The position numbers and the translations under genes are program-made. Below the pieces are notes generated by a model, which saw only the letters and a list, made by a program, of their open reading frames with translations, had not been told where the DNA came from and made no database searches. Below are positions 1 to 11,365 of a DNA stretch of 64,000 nt, one piece after another. The DNA comes from Marthasterias glacialis (lineage: Eukaryota > Echinodermata > Asteroidea > Forcipulatida > Asteriidae). The stretch spans positions 9,199,531-9,263,530 of the forward strand of contig OU452234.1 in the NCBI GenBank assembly GCA_911728455.2, in the 5' to 3' direction. How positions within the stretch are numbered: the stretch's first letter is position 1; each line of letters starts with the position of its first letter.

Positions 1-127
1 GTAGCGGCCTTTGCTATTGTTGATGTACACACAGCATGGCCGTATGAACTGGACATCCTCGGGGTGTCCTCACTCCGCGGTCCCTGGCATCCTCCCTGTT
101 TATCCGGCAGCCCCAAAACCGGCATTT

Positions 128-156
128 TTGGAAAGCACATAAACAGGGCTTTCCAA
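128..156. other. Unit-internal hairpin (example)
   Basis: A perfect 9-bp stem, TTGGAAAGC / GCTTTCCAA, with an 11-base loop recurs in most units. Variants with ACGGAAAGC in the left arm weaken it. A second small stem, CCCAAA-TAC-TTTGGG, lies just downstream (180-194 in this unit). Their role is unknown. Confidence 0.6.
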
Positions 157-3100
157 CCGTGTCAGACTTGTCAGTTTTCCCCAAATACTTTGGGAGATAG
201 AGCCGTTGCTAAGTCTTGTTTTCACTCTGTTACAGCTTCGTGTACAAAAGTGCCATTAGACAGGTGTTTGAATCGCATTCGGAGCAGCCCCGCTCCCTGG
301 TGATTTCAAGGCAGAAGATGGCCCTGGCTGGCCGCTAAATCCAAATTTTCGGATGCAGGACTATGGCAGCTACTTGCAGGTACAAGAAATTTCTCTCTAG
401 CCCCATTATTTCTGGAGTTATTGGCCATGGCGCTGCCGACTTCTTTTTCCGGCGTTTTATTTTGCTTGCTTGGGTCCAGCACACACGTAGCGGTCTTTGC
501 TATTGTTGATGTACACACAGCATCGCCGTATGAACTGGACATCCTCGGGGTGTCCTCACTCCGCGGTCCCTGGCATCCTCCCTTTTTATCCGGCAGCCTC
601 AAAACAGGCATTTTTGGAAAGCACATAAATAGGGCTTTCCAACCGTGTCAGACTTGTCAGTTTCCCCTAAATACTTTGGGAGATAGAGCCGTTGCTAAGT
701 CTTGTTTTCACTCTGTTACAGCTTCGTGTACATAAGTGCCATTAGACAGGCGTTTGAAGCGCATTCGGAGCAGCCCCGCTCCCTGGTGATTTCAAGGCAG
801 AAGATGGCCCTGGCTGGCCGGGAAAACCAGATTTTCGGATGCAGGACTATGGCAGCTAACTGCAGGTACAAGAAATTTCACTCTAGCCCCATTATTTCTG
901 GAGTTATTTGCCATGGCGCTGCCGACTTTATTTTCGGCTTTTTTTTTTAGCTTGCTTGGGTCCAGCACACACGTATCGGCCTTTGCTATTGTTTACGTAC
1001 ACACAGCATGGACGTATGAACTGGACATCCTCGGGGTGTCCTCACTCCGCGGTCCCTGGCATCTTCCCTGTTTATCCGGCAGCCCCAAAACCGGCATTTA
1101 CGGAAAGCACATAAACAGGGCTTTCCAACCGTGTCAGACTTGTCAGTTTCCCCCAAATACTTTGGGAAATAGAGCCGTTGCTAAGTCTTGTTTTCACTCT
1201 GTTACAGCTTCGTGTACAAAAGTGCCATTAGACAGGCGTTTGAAGCGCATTCGGAGCAGCCCCCCTCCCTGGTGATTTCAAGGAGAAGATGGCCCTGGCT
1301 GGCCGGGAAAACCAGATTTTCGGATGCAGGACTATGGCAGCTAACTGCAGGTACAAGAGATTTCTCTCTAGCCCCATTATTTCTGGAATTATTTGCCGTG
1401 GCGCTGCAGACTTCTTTTTCGGCTTTTTTTTTTAGCTTGCTTGGGTCCAGCACACACGTATCGGCCTTTGCTATTGTTTACGTACACACAGCATGGACGT
1501 ATGAACTGGACATCCTCGGGGTGTCCTCACTCCGCGGTCCCTGGCATCCTCCCTGTTTATCCGGCAGCCCCAAGACCGGCATTTTTGGAAAGCACATAAA
1601 CAGGGCTTTCCAACCGTGTCAGACTTTTTAGTTTCCCCCAAATACTTTGGGAGATAGAGCCGTTGCTAAGTCTTGTTTTCACTCTGTTACAGCTTCGTGT
1701 ACAAAAGTGCCATTAGACAGGCGTTTGAAGCGCATTCGGAGCAGCCCCCCTCCCTGGTGATTTCAAGGTTAAGATGGCCCTGGCTGGCCGGGAAAACCAG
1801 ATTTTCGGATGCAGGACTATGGAAGCTAACTGCAGGTACAAGAGATTTCTCTCTAGCCCCATTATTTCTGGAATTTTTTGCCGTGGCGCTGCAGACTTCT
1901 TTTTCGGCTTTTTTTTTAGCTTGCTTGGGTCCAGCACACACGTATCGGCCTTTGCTATTGTTTACGTACACACAGCATGGCCGTATGAACTGGACATCCT
2001 CGGGGTGTCCTCACTCTGCGGTCCCTGGCATCCTCCCTGTTTATCCGGCAGCCCCAAGACCGGCATTTTTGGAAAGCACATAAACAGGGCTTTCCAACCG
2101 TGTCAGACTTTTTAGTTTCCCCCAAATACTTTGGGAGATAGAGCCGTTGCTAAGTCTTGTTTTCACTCTGTTACAGCTTCGTGTACAAAAGTGCCATTAG
2201 ACAGGCGTTTGAAGCGCATTCGGAGCAGCCCCGCTCCCTGGTGATTTCAAGGCAGAAGATGGCCCTGGCTGGCCGGGAAAACCAGATTTTCGGATGCAGG
2301 ACTATGGCAGCTAACTGCAGGTACAAGAAATTTCTCTCTAGCCCCATTATTTCTGGAGTTATTTGCCGTGGCGCTGCCGACTTCTTTTTCGGCTTTTTTT
2401 TAGCTTGCTTGGGTCCAGCACACACGTATCGGCCTTTGCTATTGTTTACGTACACACAGCATGGCCGTATGAACTGGACATCCTCGGGGTGTCCTCACTC
2501 CGCGGTACCTGGCATCCTCCCTGTTTATCCGGCAGCCCCAAAACCGGCATTTTTGGAAAGCACATAAACAGGGCTTTCCAACCGTGTCAGACTTGTCAGT
2601 TTCCCCCAAATACTTTGGGAGATAGAGCCGTTGCTAAGTCTTGTTTTCACTCTGTTACAGCTTCGTGTACAAAAGTGCCATTAGACAGGCGTTTGAATCG
2701 CATTCGGAGCAGCCCCGCTCCCTGGTGATTTCAAGGCAGAAGATGGCCCTGGCTGGCCGCTAAATCCGAATTTTCGGATGCAGGACTATGGCAGCTAACT
2801 GCAGGTACAAGAGATTTCTCTCTAGCCCCATTATTTCTGGAATTATTTGCCGTGGCGCTGCAGACTTCTTTTTCGGCTTTTTTTTTTAGCTTGCTTGGGT
2901 CCAGCACACACGTATCGGCCTTTGCTATTGTTTACGTACACACAGCATGGACGTATGAACTGGACATCCTCGGGGTGTCCTCACTCCGCGGTCCCTGGCA
3001 TCCTCCCTGTTTATCCGGCAGCCCCAAGACCGGCATTTTTGGAAAGCACATAAACAGGGCTTTCCAACCGTGTCAGACTTGTCAGTTTCCCCCAAATACT

Positions 3101-4094
3101 TTGGGAGATAGAGCCGTTGCTAAGTCTTGTTTTCACTCTGTTACAGCTTCGTGTACAAAAGTGCCATTAGACAGGCGTTTGAAGCGCATTCGGAGCAGCC
3201 CCCCTCCCTGGTGATTTCAAGGTTAAGATGGCCCTGGCTGGCCGGGAAAACCAGATTTTCGGATGCAGGACTATGGAAGCTAACTGCAGGTACAAGAGAT
3301 TTCTCTCTAGCCCCATTATTTCTGGAATTTTTTGCCGTGGCGCTGCAGACTTCTTTTTCGGCTTTTTTTTTAGCTTGCTTGGGTCCAGCACACACGTATC
3401 GGCCTTTGCTATTGTTTACGTACACACAGCATGGCCGTATGAACTGGACATCCTCGGGGTGTCCTCACTCTGCGGTCCCTGGCATCCTCCCTGTTTATCC
3501 GGCAGCCCCAAGACCGGCATTTTTGGAAAGCACATAAACAGGGCTTTCCAACCGTGTCAGACTTTTTAGTTTCCCCCAAATACTTTGGGAGATAGAGCCG
3601 TTGCTAAGTCTTGTTTTCACTCTGTTACAGCTTCGTGTACAAAAGTGCCATTAGACAGGCGTTTGAAGCGCATTCGGAGCAGCCCCGCTCCCTGGTAATT
3701 TCAAGGCAGAAGATGGCCCTGGCTGGCCGGGAAAACCAGATTTTCGGATGCAGGACTATGGCAGCTAACTGCAGGTACAAGAAATTTCTCTCTAGCCCCA
3801 TTATTTCTGGAGTTATTGGCCGTGGCGCTGCCGACTTCTTTTTCGGCTTTTTTTTAGCTTGCTTGGGTCCAGCACACACGTATCGGCCTTTGCTATTGTT
3901 TACGTACACACAGCATGGCCGTATGAACTGGACATCCTCGGGGTGTCCTCACTCCGCGGTACCTGGCATCCTCCCTGTTTATCCGGCAGCCCCAAAACCG
4001 GCATTTTTGGAAAGCACATAAACAGGGCTTTCCAACCGTGTCAGACTTGTCAGTTTCCCCCAAATACTTTGGGAGATAGAGCCGTTGCTAAGTC

Positions 4095-4580
4095 TTGTTT
4101 TCACTCTGTTACAGCTTCGTGTACAAAAGTGCCATTAGACAGGCGTTTGAATCGCATTCGGAGCAGCCCCGCTCCCTGGTGATTTCAAGGCAGAAGATGG
4201 CCCTGGCTGGCCGCTAAATCCGAATTTTCGGATGCAGGACTATGGCAGCTAACTGCAGGTACAAGAAATTTCTCTCTAGCCCCATTATTTCTGGAGTTAT
4301 TGGCCATGGCGCTGCCGACTTCTTTTTCCGGCGTTTTATTTTGCTTGCTTGGGTCCAGCACACACGTAGCGGTCTTTGCTATTGTTGATGTACACACAGC
4401 ATCGCCGTATGAACTGGACATCCTCGGGGTGTCCTCACTCCGCGGTCCCTGGCATCCTCCCTTTATATCCGGCAGCCTCAAAACAGGCATTTTTGGAAAG
4501 CACATAAATAGGGCTTTCCAACCGTGTCAGACTTGTCAGTTTCCCCTAAATACTTTGGGAAATAGAGCCGTTGCTAAGTC
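4095..4580. repeat. Representative subtype A unit of the satellite
   Basis: Subtype A is defined by GGCCGCTAAAT (near 4210), the C-rich version CCGGCGTTTTATTTTGC (near 4328) and GTAGCGG followed by TTGTTGATGTAC. In the exon-like segment, A units carry an in-frame TAA at this site. Other A units lie near 330, 2759, 7120, 8575, 10514, 12456, 13428, 14399, 15370, 15855, 19744, 21200, 22172, 24114, 26539, 30415, 31386, 34431 and 39293. Confidence 0.85.
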
Positions 4581-5065
4581 TTGTTTTCACTCTGTTACAG
4601 CTTCGTGTACATAAGTGCCATTAGACAGGCGTTTGAAGCGCATTCGGAGCAGCCCCGCTCCCTGGTGATTTCAAGGCAGAAGATGGCCCTGGCTGGCCGG
4701 GAAAACCAGATTTTCGGATGCAGGACTATGGCAGCTAACTGCAGGTACAAGAAATTTCACTCTAGCCCCATTATTTCTGGAGTTATTTGCCATGGCGCTG
4801 CCGACTTTATTTTCGGCTTTTTTTTTAGCTTGCTTGGGTCCAGCACACACGTATCGGCCTTTGCTATTGTTTACGTACACAGAGCATGGACGTATGAACT
4901 GGACATCCTCGGGGTGTCCTCACTCCGCGGTCCCTGGCATCTTCCCTGTTTATCCGGCAGCCCCAAAACCGGCATTTTTGGAAAGCACATAAACAGGGCT
5001 TTCCAACCGTGTCAGACTTGTCAGTTTCCCCCAAATACTTTGAGAAATAGAGCCGTTGCTAAGTC
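4581..5065. repeat. Representative subtype B unit of the satellite
   Basis: Subtype B is defined by GGCCGGGAAAACC (near 4697), a long T run ending in TTTAGCTTGC (near 4820) and GTATCGG followed by TTGTTTACGTAC. Several B sub-variants exist: 'GGCAGAAG', 'GGAGAAG' and 'GGTTAAG' after TTTCA, and CTGCAGAC or CTGCCGAC before the T run. Hybrid units join an A front to a B tail (near 2759) or a B front to an A tail (near 12941, 18283, 23142 and 36375), which indicates crossing over or gene conversion between subtypes. Confidence 0.85.
4601..4744 (+). other. Exon-like 144-bp segment (example from one unit)
   Basis: The segment follows a polypyrimidine tract and TTACAG, with a branch-point-like CTAAG upstream, and is followed by CTGCAG|GTACAAG, a good donor. 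It is 144 bp long (a multiple of 3) and open in one frame in most B units. The same sites recur in almost every unit of the array. A units carry a stop, and many B units have a 1-base deletion (GGAGAAG for GGCAGAAG) that shifts the frame, so I do not call it coding. It could be a decayed exon captured when the satellite formed, or chance splice-like sequence. Confidence 0.4.
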
Positions 5066-8000
5066 TTGTTTTCACTCTGTTACAGCTTCGTGTACAAAAG
5101 TGCCATTAGACAGGCGTTTGAAGCGCATTCGGAGCAGCCCCCCTCCCTGGTGATTTCAAGGAGAAGATGGCCCTGGCTGGCCGGGAAAACCAGATTTTCG
5201 GATGCAGGACTATGGCAGCTAACTGCAGGTACAAGAGATTTCTCTCTAGCCCCATTATTTCTGGAATTATTTGCCGTGGCGCTGCAGACTTCTTTTTCGG
5301 CTTTTTTTTTAGCTTGCTTGGGTCCAGCACACACGTATCGGCCTTTGCTATTGTTTACGTACACACAGCATGGACGTATGAACTGGACATCCTCGGGGTG
5401 TCCTCACTCCGCGGTCCCTGGCATCTTCCCTGTTTATCCGGCAGCCCCAAAACCGGCATTTACGGAAAGCACATAAACAGGGCTTTCCAACCGTGTCAGA
5501 CTTGTCAGTTTCCCCCAAATACTTTGGGAAATAGAGCCGTTGCTAAGTCTTGTTTTCACTCTGTTACAGCTTCGTGTACAAAAGTGCCATTAGACAGGCG
5601 TTTGAATCGCATTCGGAGCAGCCCCCCTCCCTGGTGATTTCAAGGAGAAGATGGCCCTGGCTGGCCGGGAAAACCAGATTTTCGGATGCAGGACTATGGC
5701 AGCTAACTGCAGGTACAAGATATTTCTCTCTAGCCCCATTATTTCTGGAATTATTTGCCGTGGCGCTGCAGACTTCTTTTTCGGCTTTTTTTTTAGCTTG
5801 CTTGGGTCCAGCACACACGTATCGGCCTTTGCTATTGTTTACGTACACACAGCATGGACGTATGAACTGGACATCCTCGGGGTGTCCTCACTCCGCGGTC
5901 CCTGGCATCCTCCCTGTTTATCCGGCAGCCCCAAGACCGGCATTTTTGGAAAGCACATAAACAGGGCTTTCCAACCGTGTCAGACTTTTTAGTTTCCCCC
6001 AAATACTTTGGGAGATAGAGCCGTTGCTAAGTCTTGTTTTCACTCTGTTACAGCTTCGTGTACAAAAGTGCCATTAGACAGGCGTTTGAAGCGCATTCGG
6101 AGCAGCCCCCCTCCCTGGTGATTTCAAGGTTAAGATGGCCCTGGCTGGCCGGGAAAACCAGATTTTCGGATGCAGGACTATGGAAGCTAACTGCAGGTAC
6201 AAGAGATTTCTCTCTAGCCCCATTATTTCTGGAATTTTTTGCCGTGGCGCTGCAGACTTCTTTTTCGGCTTTTTTTTAGCTTGCTTGGGTCCAGCACACA
6301 CGTATCGGCCTTTGCTATTGTTTACGTACACACAGCATGGCCGTATGAACTGGACATCCTCGGGGTGTCCTCACTCTGCGGTCCCTGGCATCCTCCCTGT
6401 TTATCCGGCAGCCCCAAGACCGGCATTTTTGGAAAGCACATAAACAGGGCTTTCCAACCGTGTCAGACTTTTTAGTTTCCCCCAAATACTTTGGGAGATA
6501 GAGCCGTTGCTAAGTCTTGTTTTCACTCTGTTACAGCTTCGTGTACAAAAGTGCCATTAGACAGGCGTTTGAAGCGCATTCGGAGCAGCCCCGCTCCCTG
6601 GTAATTTCAAGGCAGAAGATGGCCCTGGCTGGCCGGGAAAACCAGATTTTCGGATGCAGGACTATGGCAGCTAACTGCAGGTACAAGAAATTTCTCTCTA
6701 GCCCCATTATTTCTGGAGTTATTTGCCGTGGCGCTGCCGACTTCTTTTTCGGCTTTTTTTTAGCTTGCTTGGGTCCAGCACACACGTATCGGCCTTTGCT
6801 ATTGTTTACGTACACACAGCATGGCCGTATGAACTGGACATCCTCGGGGTGTCCTCACTCCGCGGTACCTGGCATCCTCCCTGTTTATCCGGCAGCCCCA
6901 AAACCGGCATTTTTGGAAAGCACATAAACAGGGCTTTCCAACCGTGTCAGACTTGTCAGTTTCCCCCAAATACTTTGGGAGATAGAGCCGTTGCTAAGTC
7001 TTGTTTTCACTCTGTTACAGCTTCGTGTACAAAAGTGCCATTAGACAGGCGTTTGAATCGCATTCGGAGCAGCCCCGCTCCCTGGTGATTTCAAGGCAGA
7101 AGATGGCCCTGGCTGGCCGCTAAATCCGAATTTTCGGATGCAGGACTATGGCAGCTAACTGCAGGTACAAGAAATTTCTCTCTAGCCCCATTATTTCTGG
7201 AGTTATTGGCCATGGCGCTGCCGACTTCTTTTTCCGGCGTTTTATTTTGCTTGCTTGGGTCCAGCACACACGTAGCGGTCTTTGCTATTGTTGATGTACA
7301 CACAGCATCGCCGTATGAACTGGACATCCTCTGGGTGTCCTCACTCCGCGGTCCCTGGCATCCTCCCTTTATATCCGGCAGCCTCAAAACAGGCATTTTT
7401 GGAAAGCACATAAATAGGGCTTTCCAACCGTGTCAGACTTGTCAGTTTCCCCTAAATACTTTGGGAAATAGAGCCGTTGCTAAGTCTTGTTTTCACTCTG
7501 TTACAGCTTCGTGTACATAAGTGCCATTAGACAGGCGTTTGAAGCGCATTCGGAGCAGCCCCGCTCCCTGGTGATTTCAAGGCAGAAGATGGCCCTGGCT
7601 GGCCGGGAAAACCAGATTTTCGGATGCAGGACTATGGCAGCTAACTGCAGGTACAAGAGATTTCTCTCTAGCCCCATTATTTCTGGAATTATTTGCCGTG
7701 GCGCTGCAGACTTCTTTTTCGGCTTTTTTTTTAGCTTGCTTGGGTCCAGCACACACGTATCGGCCTTTGCTATTGTTTACGTACACACAGCATGGACGTA
7801 TGAACTGGACATCCTCGGGGTGTCCTCACTCCGCGGTCCCTGGCATCTTCCCTGTTTATCCGGCAGCCCCAAAACCGGCATTTTTGGAAAGCACATAAAC
7901 AGGGCTTTCCAACCGTGTCAGACTTGTCAGTTTCCCCCAAATACTTTGAGAAATAGAGCCGTTGCTAAGTCTTGTTTTCACTCTGTTACAGCTTCGTGTA

Positions 8001-8455
8001 CAAAAGTGCCATTAGACAGGCGTTTGAAGCGCATTCGGAGCAGCCCCCCTCCCTGGTGATTTCAAGGAGAAGATGGCCCTGGCTGGCCGGGAAAACCAGA
8101 TTTTCGGATGCAGGACTATGGCAGCTAACTGCAGGTACAAGAGATTTCTCTCTAGCCCCATTATTTCTGGAATTATTTGCCGTGGCGCTGCAGACTTCTT
8201 TTTCGGCTTTTTTTTTAGCTTGCTTGGGTCCAGCACACACGTATCGGCCTTTGCTATTGTTTACGTACACACAGCATGGACGTATGAACTGGACATCCTC
8301 GGGGTGTCCTCACTCCGCGGTCCCTGGCATCTTCCCTGTTTATCCGGCAGCCCCAAAACCGGCATTTACGGAAAGCACATAAACAGGGCTTTCCAACCGT
8401 GTCAGACTTGTCAGTTTCCCCCAAATACTTTGGGAAATAGAGCCGTTGCTAAGTC

Positions 8456-11365
8456 TTGTTTTCACTCTGTTACAGCTTCGTGTACAAAAGTGCCATTAGA
8501 CAGGCGTTTGAATCGCATTCGGAGCAGCCCCGCTCCCTGGTGATTTCAAGGCAGAAGATGTCCCTGGCTGGCCGCTAAATCCAAATTTTCGGATGCAGGA
8601 CTATGGCAGCTAACTGCAGGTACAAGAAATTTCTCTCTAGCCCCATTATTTCTGGAGTTATTGGCCATGGCGCTGCCGACTTCTTTTTCCGGCGTTTTAT
8701 TTTGCTTGCTTGGGTCCAGCACACACGTATATGCCTCTGCTATTGTTTACGTACACACAGCATGGCCGTATGAACTGGACATCCTCGGGGTGTCCTCACT
8801 CCGCGGTACCTGGCATCCTCCCTGTTTATCCGGCAGCCCCAAAACCGGCATTTTTGGAAAGCACATAAATAGGGCTTTCCAACCGTGTCAGACTTGTCAG
8901 TTTCCCCTAAATACTTTGGGAGATAGAGCCGTTGCTAAGTCTTGTTTTCACTCTGTTACAGCTTCGTGTACATAAGTGCCATTAGACAGGCGTTTGAAGC
9001 GCATTCGGAGCAGCCCCGCTCCCTGGTGATTTCAAGGCAGAAGATGGCCCTGGCTGGCCGGGAAAACCAGATTTTCGGATGCAGGACTATGGCAGCTAAC
9101 TGCAGGTACAAGAAATTTCACTCTAGCCCCATTATTTCTGGAGTTATTTGCCATGGCGCTGCCGACTTTATTTTCGGCTTTTTTTTTAGCTTGCTTGGGT
9201 CCAGCACACACGTATATGCCTTTGCTATTGTTTACGTACACACAGCATGGACGTATGAACTGGACATCCTCGGGGTGTCCTCACTCCGCGGTCCCTGGCA
9301 TCTTCCCTGTTTATCCGGCAGCCCCAAAACCGGCATTTTTGGAAAGCACATAAACAGGGCTTTCCAACCGTGTCAGACTTGTCAGTTTCCCCCAAATACT
9401 TTGGGAAATAGAGCCGTTGCTAAGTCTTGTTTTCACTCTGTTACAGCTTCGTGTACAAAAGTGCCATTAGACAGGCGTTTGAAGCGCATTCGGAGCAGCC
9501 CCCCTCCCTGGTGATTTCAAGGAGAAGATGGCCCTGGCTGGCCGGGAAAACCAGATTTTCGGATGCAGGACTATGGCAGCTAACTGCAGGTACAAGAAAT
9601 TTCACTCTAGCCCCATTATTTCTGGAGTTATTTGCCATGGCGCTGCCGACTTTATTTTCGGCTTTTTTTTTAGCTTGCTTGGGTCCAGCACACACGTATC
9701 GGCCTTTGCTATTGTTTACGTACACACAGCATGGACGTATGAACTGGACATCCTCGGGGTGTCCTCACTCCGCGGTCCCTGGCATCTTCCCTGTTTATCC
9801 GGCAGCCCCAAAACCGGCATTTTTGGAAAGCACATAAACAGGGCTTTCCAACCGTGTCAGACTTGTCAGTTTCCCCCAAATACTTTGGGAAATAGAGCCG
9901 TTGCTAAGTCTTGTTTTCACTCTGTTACAGCTTCGTGTACAAAAGTGCCATTAGACAGGCGTTTGAAGCGCATTCGGAGCAGCCCCCCTCCCTGGTGATT
10001 TCAAGGAGAAGATGGCCCTGGCTGGCCGGGAAAACTAGATTTTCGGATGCAGGACTATGGCAGCTAACTGCAGGTACAAGAGATTTCTCTCTAGCCCCAT
10101 TATTTCTGGAATTATTTGCCGTGGCGCTGCAGACTTCTTTTTCGGCTTTTTTTTTAGCTTGCTTGGGTCCAGCACACACTTATCGGCCTTTGCTATTGTT
10201 TACGTACACACAGCATGGACGTATGAACTGGACATCCTCGGGGTGTCCTCACTCCGCGGTCCCTGGCATCTTCCCTGTTTATCCGGCAGCCCCAAAACCG
10301 GCATTTACGGAAAGCACATAAACAGGGCTTTCCAACCGTGTCAGACTTGTCAGTTTCCCCCAAATACTTTGGGAAATAGAGCCGTTGCTAAGTCTTGTTT
10401 TCACTCTGTTACAGCTTCGTGTACAAAAGTGCCATTAGACAGGCGTTTGAATCGCATTCGGAGCAGCCCCGCTCCCTGGTGATTTCAAGGCAGAAGATGG
10501 CCCTGGCTGGCCGCTAAATTCGAATTTTCGGATGCAGGACTATGGCAGCTAACTGCAGGTACAAGAAATTTCTCTCTAGCCCCATTATTTCTGGAGTTAT
10601 TGGCCATGGCGCTGCCGACTTCTTTTTCCGGCGTTTTATTTTGCTTGCTTGGGTCCAGCACACACGTATATGCCTTTGCTATTGTTTACGTACACACAGC
10701 ATGGCCGTATGAACTGGACATCCTCGGGGTGTCCTCACTCCGCGGTACCCGGCATCCTCCCTGTTTATCCGGCAGCCCCAAAACCGGCATTTTTGGAAAG
10801 CACATAAATAGGGCTTTCCAACCGTGTCAGACTTGTCAGTTTCCCCTAAATACTTTGGGAGATAGAGCCGTTGCTAAGTCTTGTTTTCACTCTGTTACAG
10901 CTTCGTGTACATAAGTGCCATTAGACAGGCGTTTGAAGCGCATTCGGAGCAGCCCCGCTCCCTGGTGATTTCAAGGCAGAAGATGGCCCTGGCTGGCCGG
11001 GAAAACCAGATTTTCGGATGCAGGACTATGGCAGCTAACTGCAGGTACAAGAAATTTCACTCTAGCCCCATTATTTCTGGAGTTATTTGCCATGGCGCTG
11101 CCGACTTTATTTTCGGCTTTTTTTTTAGCTTGCTTGGGTCCAGCACACACGTATATGCCTTTGCTATTGTTTACGTACACACAGCATGGACGTATGAACT
11201 GGACATCCTCGGGGTGTCCTCACTCCGCGGTGCCTGGCATCTTCCCTGTTTATCCGGCAGCCCCAAAACCGGCATTTTTGGAAAGCACATAAACAGGGCT
11301 TTCCAACCGTGTCAGACTTGTCAGTTTCCCCCAAATACTTTGGGAAATAGAGCCGTTGCTAAGTC
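8456..11365. repeat. Higher-order block, four-unit offset (~1939 bp)
   Basis: Units at 8456-9426 closely match 10395-11365. They share the rare GTATATGCC variant in place of GTATCGGCC (near 8728, 9213, 10667 and 11152) and a TAAATAGGG variant, which marks a local multi-unit duplication. Confidence 0.65.

Larger units (their letters stand above)
1673..7486. repeat. Higher-order blocks with three-unit periodicity
   Basis: The three-unit run starting at 1673 is nearly repeated at 3127 (offset 1454) and again at 6034. The shared subtype order (a 'GGTTAAG' B unit, a 'GGCAGAAG' B unit, then an A unit) and near-identical sequence support copying of multi-unit blocks. A longer block near 4095-5550 reappears at about 7002-8456 (offset ~2906, six units). 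Confidence 0.7.

Noticed and set aside
1-485. The unit as a 5S rRNA, snRNA or tRNA gene cluster
   Set aside because: By eye it lacks tRNA A/B boxes, 5S-like internal control sequence, and U1/U2/U4/U5/U6 signature sequences.
4581-5153. 190-residue open frames repeated through the array
   Set aside because: They span more than one unit, depend on poly-T length, and are broken in many equivalent units. There is no recognisable domain.
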